Shown: positions 1 through 9,423, counted from the stretch's first letter. The stretch is DNA of 64,000 bases from Pseudonocardia halophobica (GCF_027922425.1 NZ_BSFQ01000023.1:1-64000), one strand, 5' to 3'. The notes: generated by a model from the sequence alone, not told the origin. A program made the numbers and translations.

Positions 1-117
1 CGGAACTCCGGCGGGTGAGGAGCGGGCACGGACGACATCCTTCCCGGCGGACGGCGTCCGCCTCAGGGCAGGTGTCCGGCGTCAGGGGCCAAGCTCAGAG
101 GTTCCTAATCTGACCTG

Positions 118-1626
118 GTGAAGCGCGCACAGCCTCACGTTGGTGGCGCGCCCCCGCGCCGCGGCGGTGGTCGGTGGGGTCGGTGGCGTCGGCGATTGGG
201 GGTTCGCACAGCCTCGGCACTCGCGGCCGCCCTGGCTGTCGGGGTCGTGCTGGTCGTCGCGGGCGTGATCCTGGTGCTTGGGCTCAACGCGCTGCTGCGG
301 ATGCAGCTGGTTAACGCCGCCACGCAGCAGGCCACCCAGCTCGGCGAGCGGGTCGCGGCGAACTTCGCCGACACCGAGGACGTCAAACGCAACGCCGTCC
401 AGGCCACCGGCAAGCGGTCCGACCTGATCGAGGTCGTGACCGACTACAACAACGACCCGCAACGCCCGCCGGATATCCAGAACATTGGCTCTTCCGACCC
501 GCTGCCCGAGTACCCCTTGATGTCCGACCTTCTCGCCCCACCAGAAGACGTCAAGGTTGCAGGCTCCACCTGGATAGCCCTGAATGAGGGCACCTCAATC
601 GAGGTCTTGGTCGTCGCGAAGGGATTCGAGTTCCCGCCGACCGGCCAGCCCTTCACCGTGCTGGCCGCCCAGCCGCTGGACTTCCTGCACCGCGCCGTCA
701 ATACGGTGCTGGCGATGGTGCTGGTCGGCATCCCGGTGCTGGTGGTGCTGGTCGGCGGCTTCACCTATCTCTTCGCCGGACGGGCCCTGCGCCCGGTCGA
801 GGCGATGCGCGCGCGGGTGGCGAGCATGTCCGACCGGGACCTCGGCACGCGCGTGCCCGTCCCGCCGGCCCGCGACGAGGTCGGCCGCCTCGCCGAGACG
901 ATGAACCAGATGCTCGGCCGGCTGGAGAGCGCGCAGACCACCCAGCGGCGGTTCGTCGCCGACGCCAGCCACGAGCTGCGCAGCCCGCTCGCCACGATCG
1001 CGTCGGGCCTGGAGCTGCTGGCCGGCTCGGTGGACGAGTCCGACGCGTCGACCGTCCGGACCCTGCGCGGTGAGGCGGGCCGCCTCGACCGGCTGGTCGA
1101 CGGGCTCCTCCTGCTCGCCCGCTCCGACGAGCGCGGGCTGCAGCCGCGCCGCGAGGACGTCGACCTCGACGAGATCGTGGAGGCCGAGCGCGGCCGCCCG
1201 TCCGACGTCGGCGGTGTGGCCCCCGAGGTCCGCGCCGAGCCCGTCCGGGTCTCCGGGGACCGGGCGCAGCTGATCCGGGCGGTGCGGAACCTGGTCGACA
1301 ACGCGCGCCGGCACGCCGACTCGCGGGTGCTGGTCACGCTGCGGGCCGAGGGACCCGACGCGGTGGTCGACGTCGCCGACGACGGCCCCGGCGTCCCGCC
1401 CGAGGACCGCGGCCGCGTCTTCGAGCGGTTCGTGCGGCTCGACGAGGCCCGAGCCCGGTCGGACGGCGGCGCGGGCCTCGGACTCGCGATCGTCCGGGAG
1501 ATCGTGGCGGTGCACCACGGCAGCGTCGAGGTGCTCGACTCGACGCTCGGTGGGGCGCTGTTCCGGCTGCGCCTCCCGAGGAGCCCCGCTGACGCGTCCA
1601 GCGCTTCCGCCACGATCTTCCTATGA
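118..1626 (+). CDS. two-component sensor histidine kinase
   Basis: Membrane sensor kinase of 502 residues that autophosphorylates on His and passes phosphate to a response regulator, probably encoded upstream of the window. Visible parts in order: basic Arg/Gly-rich N-terminus, membrane segment about 33-60, extracytoplasmic sensor region about 61-190, second membrane segment about 193-220, HAMP linker, HisKA box DASHELRSPL with the phospho-acceptor near residue 285, then an HATPase_c domain with N box NLVDNARRHA, G1 box DDGPGVP and G2 box GAGLGLAI. All catalytic boxes are intact. The start is GTG. The overall layout resembles MprB/PrrB-type actinobacterial kinases; the signal cannot be predicted. 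Confidence 0.93.
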   Translation: MKRAQPHVGGAPPRRGGGRWGRWRRRLGVRTASALAAALAVGVVLVVAGVILVLGLNALLRMQLVNAATQQATQLGERVAANFADTEDVKRNAVQATGKRSDLIEVVTDYNNDPQRPPDIQNIGSSDPLPEYPLMSDLLAPPEDVKVAGSTWIALNEGTSIEVLVVAKGFEFPPTGQPFTVLAAQPLDFLHRAVNTVLAMVLVGIPVLVVLVGGFTYLFAGRALRPVEAMRARVASMSDRDLGTRVPVPPARDEVGRLAETMNQMLGRLESAQTTQRRFVADASHELRSPLATIASGLELLAGSVDESDASTVRTLRGEAGRLDRLVDGLLLLARSDERGLQPRREDVDLDEIVEAERGRPSDVGGVAPEVRAEPVRVSGDRAQLIRAVRNLVDNARRHADSRVLVTLRAEGPDAVVDVADDGPGVPPEDRGRVFERFVRLDEARARSDGGAGLGLAIVREIVAVHHGSVEVLDSTLGGALFRLRLPRSPADASSASATIFL

Positions 1627-1643
1627 TTGGCAAATTTGGATGT

Positions 1644-2243
1644 TTACCGAATGAAGTAGATGACGGCGAACAGTCCGATCCATACTACGTCCACGAAGTG
1701 CCAGTAGTAGGAAACGACAATCGCAGCGGTCGCCTGAGCCGGGGTGAATTTGCTGAGTTTGGTGCGGATGAGCAACAACGTGAAGGCGACGAGACCGCCT
1801 ATCACGTGGAGGCCATGGAAGCCGGTCGTCATGAAGAAGACCGTCCCGTAGGCGCTCGACGATATGGTGGTTCCTTCCTGGACGAGCTGGTAGTACTCAT
1901 AACTCTGGCCTGCGACAAAGATTGCGCCCATGAGCAGCGTGACTACGTACCATCGGCGCAGCCCGAACACGTCGCCGCGCTCGGCTGCAAAGACCCCGAA
2001 TTGACACGTGAAGGATGATGCGACCAAGATCGACGTCACCACAAGCGCGTAAGACACATTTAGCTCGGTCGGCGGCGGCGGCCACTCGCCAGCAGTTTGC
2101 GCGCGGGTGGTGAAGTAGATTGCAAACAGGCCGGCGAAAAACATCAGCTCACTGGACAGCCACACGATGGTACCTACGCTGACCAGATTTGGCCTGCTCA
2201 GCGAGTGGATGCGGGTGCTCAGTTGGGCAGAGCTGGAAGTCAT
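1644..2243 (-). CDS. ctaE: cytochrome c oxidase subunit III
   Basis: Subunit III of the aa3-type terminal oxidase, a five-helix membrane protein of 199 residues, the usual actinobacterial length. Diagnostic stretches are WLSSELMFFAGLFAIYF near the N-terminus, GQSYEYYQL in the middle, FFMTTGFHGLHVIGG, and the C-terminal YYWHFVDVVWIGLF. Actinobacterial ctaE normally sits directly upstream of qcrCAB; none of those genes is here. It faces the sensor kinase tail to tail and is followed upstream only by a broken chitosanase. It is therefore probably a second, orphan copy (inference). Confidence 0.92.
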   Translation of the reverse strand: MTSSSAQLSTRIHSLSRPNLVSVGTIVWLSSELMFFAGLFAIYFTTRAQTAGEWPPPPTELNVSYALVVTSILVASSFTCQFGVFAAERGDVFGLRRWYVVTLLMGAIFVAGQSYEYYQLVQEGTTISSSAYGTVFFMTTGFHGLHVIGGLVAFTLLLIRTKLSKFTPAQATAAIVVSYYWHFVDVVWIGLFAVIYFIR

Positions 2244-2332
2244 GGACAGCGTCTCACATTTCTGTGCTAACTGAGGCGGACGGTTAGTGCGCCCCGGCAG
2301 GTGGGATTAGAGCGTGCTTCGGCAGTGGGGGA

Positions 2333-3173
2333 TCAGGCGATCTCAACCGTCGAGCCCCATGGATTGATCTGAAGCGGGGTCTGGAGTGCCGTATTGCCCT
2401 GGTCGAGCAGGCTGTCGAGGGCGTCCACGCGACCCACCGAGGCAGACCACGCCGCCTGGGTCTCTGGCGTGCTGGGCTGCTCGAGGACGGAACGGCGCTG
2501 CTCGAGGAACGCGTCGAGCCACCGTCTCGTCTATCCCGGTACCCGGGCTTCCGCCGAGCTGGGCCGTGACCTGCTCGGTGATCGCGGTGAGGCTGTCTGC
2601 GCCTGTGACGCCGTGCTGGACCGCAGTGTCATACATGATGAGCCGGGAAACCGCGGTACTAAGGCCTTGGCGGGCGGCCAAGCCCATTGCAGGCTGGTAG
2701 TAGGTGTCATCGACCACACTGTCCTGGACCTGTCGAAAAACCGGATCAATGGCTGCGCTTTGCCAGGCCGAGGGCAATCCGTCGAGTAGCGTGAGGTTGT
2801 CCGACCCCTCCCTGGCTAGTGCTGAGAGAGTGGGCAGGTAGCGTGCGAGGGCATTGGAAGGGACGCGGTCGGTGTAACGGCGCACGATGTCGCACATGTC
2901 TCCACACGCCGAGCAGAAACCGGCCCGACCGGCGGTGTAGCCGCGGCCGTCCCCCAGGTCTTCAATGTAATCATACTGAAGGTCGGTTACGCCGTTCTCG
3001 AATACGCTGACAATCTTGTCCAGGATTTGTCGCTCGCTAACGCTCGAACTCGTTCCGGCGCCTCCTCCGTCCTGGTTCGTCGAGTTCGCCCGTGCGGTGA
3101 GAACGACAACCGCTAGTACTGCAAGAACGGAGGCTGACACAGCTAACTTCACGGCTCGTGAGCGACCGGTCAT
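2333..3173 (-). pseudogene. GH46 chitosanase, frameshifted near its C-terminus
   Basis: Secreted glycoside hydrolase family 46 chitosanase, an endo-hydrolase of chitosan. After a signal-anchor-like segment (KLAVSASVLAVLAVVVL) come the family motifs FENG and EDLGDGRGYTAG, which hold the Glu and Asp expected to be the catalytic pair, then FCSACGDM and a YYQPAM region. Near position 2522 the frame breaks: the expected DET-WLDAFLEQRR continuation is in another frame, as if one G were inserted (or two bases lost), and runs to the family-like end LQINPWGST with a stop at 2333. Without correction the ORF continues as arginine-rich nonsense to 2343. The start chosen is the ATG before GRSRAVK. One indel explains the damage, so it is recent or a sequencing error. 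Confidence 0.8.
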
Positions 3174-3771
3174 CAGACATTCCTGAGGTGCCGGGTCGAA
3201 TTGCGAGGGGTCGGAGCGTGAGGGCGCGCCGTGGGTTCCGCAGCGCAAGCCTGTATACCGACGCGCCACTTCTGTGAACCTCGAAGATCAGGTGAGTACA
3301 ACGCTGGAGTCATCAGGTGGGGCTCCTTGGAGGGGTTAAGCGGCCGGGGCCGGACGCCGGACCACGGGAAGGTGCGGCCCGGTTCCGCCCCGCGGAGGGG
3401 GCCGGTGACCTCGTATCGGGATAAAGCGCTTGAGTCGGCGAGAGCTGCCGGGGCCGTGCGCACGTCGCGAGTTCGGTGAGAGTCGCCGACGTTAACTGGT
3501 CTACGATGACTGCCCCGGCGCTGGCGGCCTACCGTTGGATGTGAGCGTTGAGACGTGTCGTGGACAAGCAGGAGCGGTGGCGAATCCGGCATGACGTGCT
3601 CGCGACTCGGCCTCATCGCCATGCGCGGTGGCTGCCTGGGGCGCTTACGCCCAGCGAGCGGCGCCAGTGTGGGTTGCGCAAAGTGCGGCCGACGGGTTGA
3701 GCGCGACGCGCACTCCGTCAGCTTTCGCGCTTATCCGGCGATCTGGCGAACGCTGGCTGCTGTGAGTGCGT
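3174..3771. other. intergenic, no recognisable gene
   Basis: About 600 bases upstream of the chitosanase. Open frames on both strands are arginine-rich, lack ribosome binding sites and show no familiar motif. The promoter of the chitosanase is presumably in the right-hand part, but no convincing -10/-35 pair was seen. Confidence 0.5.
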
Positions 3772-4194
3772 CTACCTTCGGATCACGCAGAGCTTGTAGA
3801 TCGAACCGGCTTCTGCATCGATCGACGAAATGAGAGACTCGACGCGGAGCGGGCTGGCCGTCGGTGGCGACGTGATCTGCGCCTGCGGAGCGGAGGTCGT
3901 GTTGTCGAGTTGTTGCGGCGCCAGGGCCGACTGCTCGGGAGGTTGGCAGATCTGCGGGGAGTGATTCGAGCTGCCGTGCGACGCCTGCAGCAGCACGGGT
4001 GCCGCCGAGCCGCCTACCAACGGTGTACCAGCCACTCCGTCCCAGCGGCCGCTCCCTCCGCCGGCCAGAACGAGTACGACGACTGCGGTCAGGGCGAGGA
4101 GCGCCGTGACCGCGCCAGTCAGGACGGTGCCAGTAGTCGTCCGAGACGCCGCGAGACGCGGAGGCGGGATGGACGGACGCGGCACAGAGAGCAT
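3772..4194 (-). CDS. small membrane-anchored hypothetical protein
   Basis: Unrecognised protein of about 140 residues when started at the ATG of MLSVPRP; the open frame extends to 4512 but the extra N-terminus is arginine-rich and looks non-coding. The start is followed by a short Pro/Arg-rich cytoplasmic stretch, one clear membrane helix (VLTGAVTALLALTAVVVLVL) and a Gly/Ser/Pro/Gln-rich, probably extracellular low-complexity tail ending KLCVIRR. No enzymatic motif is visible. The topology resembles many actinobacterial single-pass proteins of unknown function. Confidence 0.4.
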   Translation of the reverse strand: MLSVPRPSIPPPRLAASRTTTGTVLTGAVTALLALTAVVVLVLAGGGSGRWDGVAGTPLVGGSAAPVLLQASHGSSNHSPQICQPPEQSALAPQQLDNTTSAPQAQITSPPTASPLRVESLISSIDAEAGSIYKLCVIRR

Positions 4195-4539
4195 GGTAGC
4201 GGCGCTACCCTGTGTCCCCGCTGAGCGTTCTTCGGCGAGGAAGATGCCCGCGAGCTGTGGCCGGTCGGCGACCTCCCGGCGTAGTCGCGGCCCGATCCTG
4301 AAAGGGTTGCTCGGCGATCGGAGCAATTGTGGGGGCGTTCGGATCATTTTCCCGCCGTCGTCGACCGTCGGGCCCGTGCCGGGCGCCGTCCCCCGGCGGG
4401 CCCTTAAGCTTCCGAACCCCTCCGACCGAGCCTTGCCTACCGTCCTCACCGTGGACAAGGCAACAGTCTCGGCGCTCCGGCGGTGGCGCCCGCACGACAT
4501 GGGTGACGGCACTGCTGATGGTGCTTGCTAGCCCGCGCT

Positions 4540-4830
4540 GGCGCACGTGCTGACCTCCATGCGGCGGTGCTGCACGGCCACCTCGAACTGGACGTCATCG
4601 AGGTCCTGCGCCGCATCCGGCAAAGGACCCGCGCGGCCCCGGTGAGATCGACGTCGCGCTGCTGACCGTCGCGCTGCACACCCTCGACGCGAGGACGGGC
4701 AACGGCTACCACCTCATTGGTTCGCCCCTCAGGTGTCGCCGACGTGCATGGCGCGCTGACCGTTATGGGCATCGCCGACGACCCAACCACACCGAGCAGG
4801 TCGACATGGCCTGATCTCGACACCCCGCCG
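4540..4830 (+). pseudogene. frameshifted relic of a small unknown protein
   Basis: Three protein-like segments follow one another in different forward frames: LHAAVLHGHLELDVIEVLRR, then GEIDVALLTVALHTLDA leading to GNGYHLIG, then ADVHGALTVMGIADDP and a terminal TEQVDMA before a stop. Their even amphipathic composition, unlike surrounding shadow frames, suggests one short helical protein broken by two or three indels. The family is not recognised. Confidence 0.35.
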
Positions 4831-4955
4831 TCCGGTGCCGCCCGCCCGGCGGGACGCCCGTACGTACCACCAGCACACCCGCACGACCCGGCCACAGGCC
4901 CCCTTGCGCCGGCACGCACCCGCTCCCCACGGGCCGCTCCCCGAAAGGTCCATCG

Positions 4956-5795
4956 ATGTTGCACCGCATCCCGCGCTCCGTGCGCTGGGCCCTGCTCGTC
5001 GCCGTCCTCGGCGCCGTCACGGTGTCCGTCCTGCAGTCCTGGACGTCCGGCGCACCCGGCACCGGCGGCTGGCAGCAGACCCAGTGGGGTCCGCTCGGCC
5101 CCGCCGACCGCGACCTGCTGATCAAGGTCCGCCAGGCCGGCCTGTGGGAGGCCCCGACCGGCCAGCAGATGGCCCAGCAGGCCACCAACCAGCAGGTCCG
5201 CGCCAGCGGTCAGCACCTACTTAAGCAGCACACCGTGTTGGACCAGATCGACCGCGACGCCGCGGACAAGCTGGGCGTGCAACTGCCCAGCCGGCCGACG
5301 GACCAGCAAATCGGCTGGATGAACCAGATCATGCAGAGCACTGGCGCGGACTATGATAGAACCGCCATCCAGCTCGTCCGGCAGGCGCACGGCAACGTCT
5401 TGCCGCTCATAACCCAGGCGCGGGTGAGCAGCCGCAACGAGCTCGTCCGGCAGTTCGCCGACACCGCGTTCCAGTACGTGACCGGGCACATCGCGATGCT
5501 CGAGGCCACCGGCCTTGTCGACTACTCGGCCCTGCCCGAGGCACCCTCGCCCGGCCTGCTCAGCGGCGCCACGTCGCCCGCGGACATGATCGTCCCGGCC
5601 ATTGTCTTCGTCGCCTGCGCCGCGGCCGCGATCGGCCTGCTGGTCACCCTGCGCCGCGGGAAGAAGAAGGCGCCGACCGCCGCGACCCCGGCCACCGGCA
5701 GCCAGCTCGCGGCCCTGCACTCGGCACCGGTCCTCACCATCCCCGCCCCGCGGCGAGACTCTTCTGGCCGACGTCGCGGCGGCGGGCCTGCTTGA
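4956..5795 (+). CDS. DUF4142 family membrane-anchored protein
   Basis: Protein of 279 residues with an N-terminal signal-anchor (about 10-27), a four-helix ferritin-like DUF4142 domain (about 45-195) and a second membrane segment (about 208-232, IVPAIVFVACAAAAIGLLVTL) followed by a basic cytoplasmic tail. Family-like stretches include ADRDLLIKVRQAGLWE, MAQQATNQQVRASGQHL and ADTAFQYVTGHIAMLEATG. DUF4142 proteins are envelope proteins of unclear role, often in stress gene neighbourhoods. Start is the ATG preceded by CCGAAAGG. Confidence 0.85.
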   Translation: MLHRIPRSVRWALLVAVLGAVTVSVLQSWTSGAPGTGGWQQTQWGPLGPADRDLLIKVRQAGLWEAPTGQQMAQQATNQQVRASGQHLLKQHTVLDQIDRDAADKLGVQLPSRPTDQQIGWMNQIMQSTGADYDRTAIQLVRQAHGNVLPLITQARVSSRNELVRQFADTAFQYVTGHIAMLEATGLVDYSALPEAPSPGLLSGATSPADMIVPAIVFVACAAAAIGLLVTLRRGKKKAPTAATPATGSQLAALHSAPVLTIPAPRRDSSGRRRGGGPA

Positions 5796-6011
5796 GGTTC
5801 CCGACTGATCTGCGCCACCCGGTCGGGTCAAGTGCCCGCTCGAGCAGTTCCAGCACGTCGAGGTCAGTGAAACTCGAGCCATGCGGCGACGAGAGCGATT
5901 AGGCGGGAAGAGCTCCCGCAACGTCTGCCGCAGCCGCTACGTCCCGGGTCCGGTCCCGAATCAATGGCCGATGCGTCCGCGCGATCATCTTCACCCGCTC
6001 GAAGCTTCAGT

Positions 6012-8237
6012 TCAGGCCTGATGGGGCTCCTTGCTGCTCAGTTGAGCTTGCGGTTGACAACAGGAACATTCGTCGCCACCGCTACTTGACGCGCTGCTGG
6101 CCGAGGTGCTGCTGGCTGGGGCGGCGTGGGTGGCGTCGATCAGGGGCAGTGGCACGCCCCGATCGCCGACCGTCGAGGGCCGATCCGCGGTGCGCTGCGA
6201 GGAGTGGGACGCCGCCGCGGCGCAGCAGGGATCCCCCGTGACCGGAGCGGGGGCGACGGTGACATGGTGCCGGCCGTCCCCGGTCGGTGCGGCGGCAAGG
6301 CCTGGCAGCAGGCGGATCCGGGATGCCCGTACGGCGTTGAGGATGACCAGTACCTCGGCGAGCTCGTGGACGAACACGACCGTCGCCAGCCCGAGGACGC
6401 CGGCGGCGGCGAGCGGGACCAGAACGGTGATGATCGCCAGGGAGAGCCCGATGTTTTGCAGCATTATCGCGCGGGCGCGGCGGGCGTGCCCGATCAGTTG
6501 CGGCAGGTGGCGCAGGTCCTCCCCCATGAGCGCCACGTCCGCGGTCTCGATCGCGACGTCGGTGCCCATCGCCCCCATGGCGATGCCCACGTCGGCGGTC
6601 GCGAGGGCGGGGGCGTCGTTCACCCCGTCGCCCACCATCGCGATCCGCCGCCCGTCGGCGATCTGCGGTAGGAGGCGGGCCTTGTCCTCGGGCAGCAGTT
6701 CGGCGTGAACGGTGTCGATCCCCGCCCCCGCGCCCAGAGCATCGGCGGTGCGGCGGTTGTCCCCGGTCAGCATGGCGACCCGGACGCCGAGGTCGCGCAG
6801 CAGCGTGACGGCCTCGGTCGCTTCGGGGCGCAGCTCATCGCGCACCGCGATCGCCCCGAGCAGCCGCCCGGCCCGCTCGACCAGCACGACGGTGGCGCCC
6901 TCGCCCTGCCAGCGCAGCACCTCGCCGGTCAGCTCGCCCGCGGGCACCCAGCCCGGCTTGCCCAGCCGCACCGTTTCGCCGTCGAGCGTGCCGGTCAGGC
7001 CGTGCCCGGCGACCGTGACGACGTCGTCGGCCGCGCGGGCCGATTCACCGGCGGCGGCGAGGATGGCCGCGGCCAGCGGGTGCTCACTGCGTGCTTCGAG
7101 CGCGGCGGCGCAGGCCACCACGGTGGCCTCGGCCACGCCTGTGGCCGGGACGATGCCGACGACCTGCGGTTCGTTTCGGGTCAGCGTGCCGGTCTTGTCC
7201 AGGGCGACGGCCCGGATCCGCCCGAGCTCCTCCAGCGCGGCGCCGCCCTTGACCAGCGCCCCGTGCCTGCTCGACGCCCCGATGGCCGCGACCACCGACA
7301 GCGGAACCGAGATCGCCAACGCGCACGGCGACGCCGCGACCAGCACCACCAGCGCCCGTTCCAGCCACAGCAGCGGGTCGCCGACCAGCGCCCCGATGCC
7401 GGCGACCAGCGCCGCCAGCACCATGATCGCGGGGACGAGCGGCCGGGCGATGCGGTCGGCCAGCCGCTGGCCGGCGCCCTTGCGTTCCTGCGCCTCCTCG
7501 ACGATGTGCACGATCCGGGCCAATGAACTGTCGGCGGCGAGCGCGGCGACCTCGACCTCGATCGCGCTCATCCGAACCGAACCGCCGTTGATCGCGCCCG
7601 CGTAGACCCGGTCACCCGGCCCGACCTCGACCGGGACCGACTCACCGGTGATGGCCGAGACGTCGAGGCTGGTGCGTCCGGAGCGGATGACCCCGTCGGT
7701 CGCGGCCCGCTCGCCGGGCCGGAGCACCATCACGTCGCCGAGGACCAGTTGGTCGGGGGCGAGTTGGCGCTCCGTGCCTTCGCGCAGGACCGCGGCGGTA
7801 GGCGGCACCAGTCCCAGCAGGGCGCGCAGCCCGCGTCGGGTCCGCATGACCGCGTAGTGCTCGAGACCCTCGGCGATCGAGAACAAGATGCCCAGCAGCG
7901 CCGCTTCGGCGACCTGCCCGAGCGCGACCGCGCCGATCGCCGCGATCGTCATCAGGGTGCCGACACCGATCCGGCCGCGCCGCAGGTTGCGCAGCACGCC
8001 GGGCACGAACGTCGACGCCGCCACGACCGCGGCCAGCGCCTCGACGCCGATCACTGCCGGGGCGGCAATGCCGGCCCGGCCCAGGAGCCAGCCGGCTCCC
8101 AATACCAGCGCCGCGACAAGGGCCAGCTGCAGCTCGCGTACCTGCCACAGCCGTGCCCGGTCGTCGGCCGTATCGACCGACTCGGCTAAGGTTCGGCCGG
8201 CCGGGCCGGGGTCCGGCCCGCAGCACGCGTCAGCCAT
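6012..8237 (-). CDS. P1B-type heavy-metal-translocating ATPase
   Basis: Metal efflux ATPase of 741 residues. Seen: actuator TGES (about 198-201), phosphorylation motif DKTGTLT with Asp about 347, hinge GDGVNDAP, and an intramembrane SPC motif (about 303-305) in place of the CPC of Cu/Zn pumps. SPC and a late HE-containing helix (HELAEVLVILNA) point to the P1B-4 group (CoaT/CtpD-like; Co, Fe, Zn or Cd). There is no GMTCxxC-type HMA domain. The N-terminus instead has ACCGPD and the C-terminal tail is rich in Cys and His (DPCC, DECSCCQP), probable metal-binding tails. It overlaps the upstream arsR-family gene by 8 bp and is surely co-transcribed with it. Metal identity is inferred. Confidence 0.9.
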   Translation of the reverse strand: MADACCGPDPGPAGRTLAESVDTADDRARLWQVRELQLALVAALVLGAGWLLGRAGIAAPAVIGVEALAAVVAASTFVPGVLRNLRRGRIGVGTLMTIAAIGAVALGQVAEAALLGILFSIAEGLEHYAVMRTRRGLRALLGLVPPTAAVLREGTERQLAPDQLVLGDVMVLRPGERAATDGVIRSGRTSLDVSAITGESVPVEVGPGDRVYAGAINGGSVRMSAIEVEVAALAADSSLARIVHIVEEAQERKGAGQRLADRIARPLVPAIMVLAALVAGIGALVGDPLLWLERALVVLVAASPCALAISVPLSVVAAIGASSRHGALVKGGAALEELGRIRAVALDKTGTLTRNEPQVVGIVPATGVAEATVVACAAALEARSEHPLAAAILAAAGESARAADDVVTVAGHGLTGTLDGETVRLGKPGWVPAGELTGEVLRWQGEGATVVLVERAGRLLGAIAVRDELRPEATEAVTLLRDLGVRVAMLTGDNRRTADALGAGAGIDTVHAELLPEDKARLLPQIADGRRIAMVGDGVNDAPALATADVGIAMGAMGTDVAIETADVALMGEDLRHLPQLIGHARRARAIMLQNIGLSLAIITVLVPLAAAGVLGLATVVFVHELAEVLVILNAVRASRIRLLPGLAAAPTGDGRHHVTVAPAPVTGDPCCAAAASHSSQRTADRPSTVGDRGVPLPLIDATHAAPASSTSASSASSSGGDECSCCQPQAQLSSKEPHQA

Positions 8238-8610
8238 GGACCTGCTCCTTCCCGCTCTCTGGTGCGCGGTCCCCGAGCACGACCTCGACCAGTACCCGTC
8301 CTCGGTCGGTCAGCCGGTACATCACCAGGCGTCCCTGCCGGCGTGACTCGACCAGGCCGGTGACCTTGAGCTGCCGCAGGTGGTGCGACACCAGGCCTTG
8401 GGCCTGCCCGACGATCCAGCCGACGTCACACACGCACAGTTCTTCGCCGGCGAGCAACGCCGCGGCGATCCGCAGCCGGGTCGGGTCGCCGAGCGCTCGA
8501 GCGGCGTCGGCGGACGGCTCGACGGCCCGCAGCTGCGGCACCTCCTGACGGATCCGCTCGGCGTGCGGCAGGTCCAGGCACAACAGGGCACAGGTATCGG
8601 GCTCGGCCAC
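8230..8610 (-). CDS. ArsR/SmtB family metal-sensing repressor, CadC-like
   Basis: Winged-helix repressor of 126 residues that releases DNA on binding metal. Metal-site residues are laid out as in CadC: Cys7 and Cys11 in the N-terminal extension (DTCALLC) and Cys59/Cys61 in the alpha-3 motif ELCVCD, followed by the recognition helix VSHHLRQLK. The pairing with a P1B ATPase in one transcript suggests Cd/Pb/Zn-type sensing (inference). The start is GTG at 8610. A -10-like TAGTAT lies six bases upstream, so the message is probably leaderless, consistent with no ribosome binding site. Confidence 0.9.
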   Translation of the reverse strand: MAEPDTCALLCLDLPHAERIRQEVPQLRAVEPSADAARALGDPTRLRIAAALLAGEELCVCDVGWIVGQAQGLVSHHLRQLKVTGLVESRRQGRLVMYRLTDRGRVLVEVVLGDRAPESGKEQVHG

Positions 8611-8616
8611 ATCGAC

Positions 8617-8635
8617 ATACTAACGCTCGTTGATA
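8617..8635 (-). promoter_or_regulatory. leaderless promoter and imperfect palindrome for the metal operon
   Basis: TACTAACG-CT-CGTTGATA forms an imperfect inverted repeat (8-bp arms, 2-bp centre, two mismatches) typical in size of ArsR operators. Its left arm holds the minus-strand -10 candidate TAGTAT, six bases before the GTG start of the repressor. Repressor binding here would cover the -10. Confidence 0.55.
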
Positions 8636-8823
8636 CATAGATGTCCGGTCCTCTGTCGGACAGACGGACAGTGGCCACGCAGCGTGATGCTGAGCCACAG
8701 TTGAGCGGCAGCACGTGACCCGTCCGGCCCAGTACCGGCAGGGCCATCTGCGCGTTGCTCCTGCGGGACGGCGGACTTCCCGGCGGCAGGAACTCCGACG
8801 TCCCTGATTGCCGTCGAAGCGAG

Positions 8824-9375
8824 ATGTGGGTGAACGTGGTGCGGTTCGGAGTCAGGGCCCGGTTCGGCGTCGGGCTGGCGATCGTTGTGGCCGCCAGTGC
8901 GGTCGTGGCGGGACAGGCTTCGGCAGAGTCCCCGGCGGCCCAGGCCACGCACGCCGAACCGCCGGTGCCGGGTACCCCGTGCTCGGTGTCGGCCAGGTCG
9001 TGCGTGGACCTGGAAGCGCAGCAGGCGTGGCTGATCCGGGACGGCCAGGTCGTGCGTGGGCCGGCGCGGATCTCCTCTGGGGGAGAGGGCGAGGAGACCC
9101 CGATCGGTCACTCCCTGCGGGTCTATCGCAAGGACAAGGACCACGTCAGCCAGGAGTCCCGGCTGCCCAACGGCGACCCGGCCCCGATGCCCTGGTCGGT
9201 GTTCTTCGCCGACGGCGGGATCGCCTTCCACGGCGGAAGTCCGGACCGCGACTCGGCCGGCTGCATCCACCTCGAGCCTGCCGATGCCGAGGCGTGGTTC
9301 AACGACCTGCAGATCGGTGACCAGGTGCAGGTCGTAAAGGCATCGGAGGAGCGGGCGGCCCGGCAGGCCTCCTGA
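8824..9375 (+). CDS. exported L,D-transpeptidase (YkuD domain)
   Basis: Cell-wall enzyme of about 183 residues that would form 3-3 peptidoglycan cross-links or attach proteins. After a signal-anchor (FGVGLAIVVAASAVVAGQA) comes a compact YkuD domain with SLRVYRKDKDH, FFADGGIAFHGG and the catalytic motif SAGCIHL (Cys about 147). A Cys pair near the N-terminus of the mature region (PCSVSARSC) may form a disulfide. The ATG before WVNVVRFG was chosen because it places the signal sequence correctly; the upstream frame to 8755 looks non-coding. No Ig-like or peptidoglycan-binding domain is present, so it is a minimal single-domain form. Confidence 0.85.
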   Translation: MWVNVVRFGVRARFGVGLAIVVAASAVVAGQASAESPAAQATHAEPPVPGTPCSVSARSCVDLEAQQAWLIRDGQVVRGPARISSGGEGEETPIGHSLRVYRKDKDHVSQESRLPNGDPAPMPWSVFFADGGIAFHGGSPDRDSAGCIHLEPADAEAWFNDLQIGDQVQVVKASEERAARQAS

Positions 9376-9423
9376 CTCGGCAGAAGAGCCCGAAAGGGCG
9401 CGCGTGCAGGTCGTATTGCCCTC

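Noticed and set aside
595..1613. Long minus-strand frames opposite the sensor kinase
   Set aside because: High-GC shadow frames; Arg/Ser/Pro-rich composition and no ribosome binding site.
6106..7605. Long forward frames opposite the metal ATPase
   Set aside because: The minus-strand ATPase has every family motif; the forward frames are antisense shadows.
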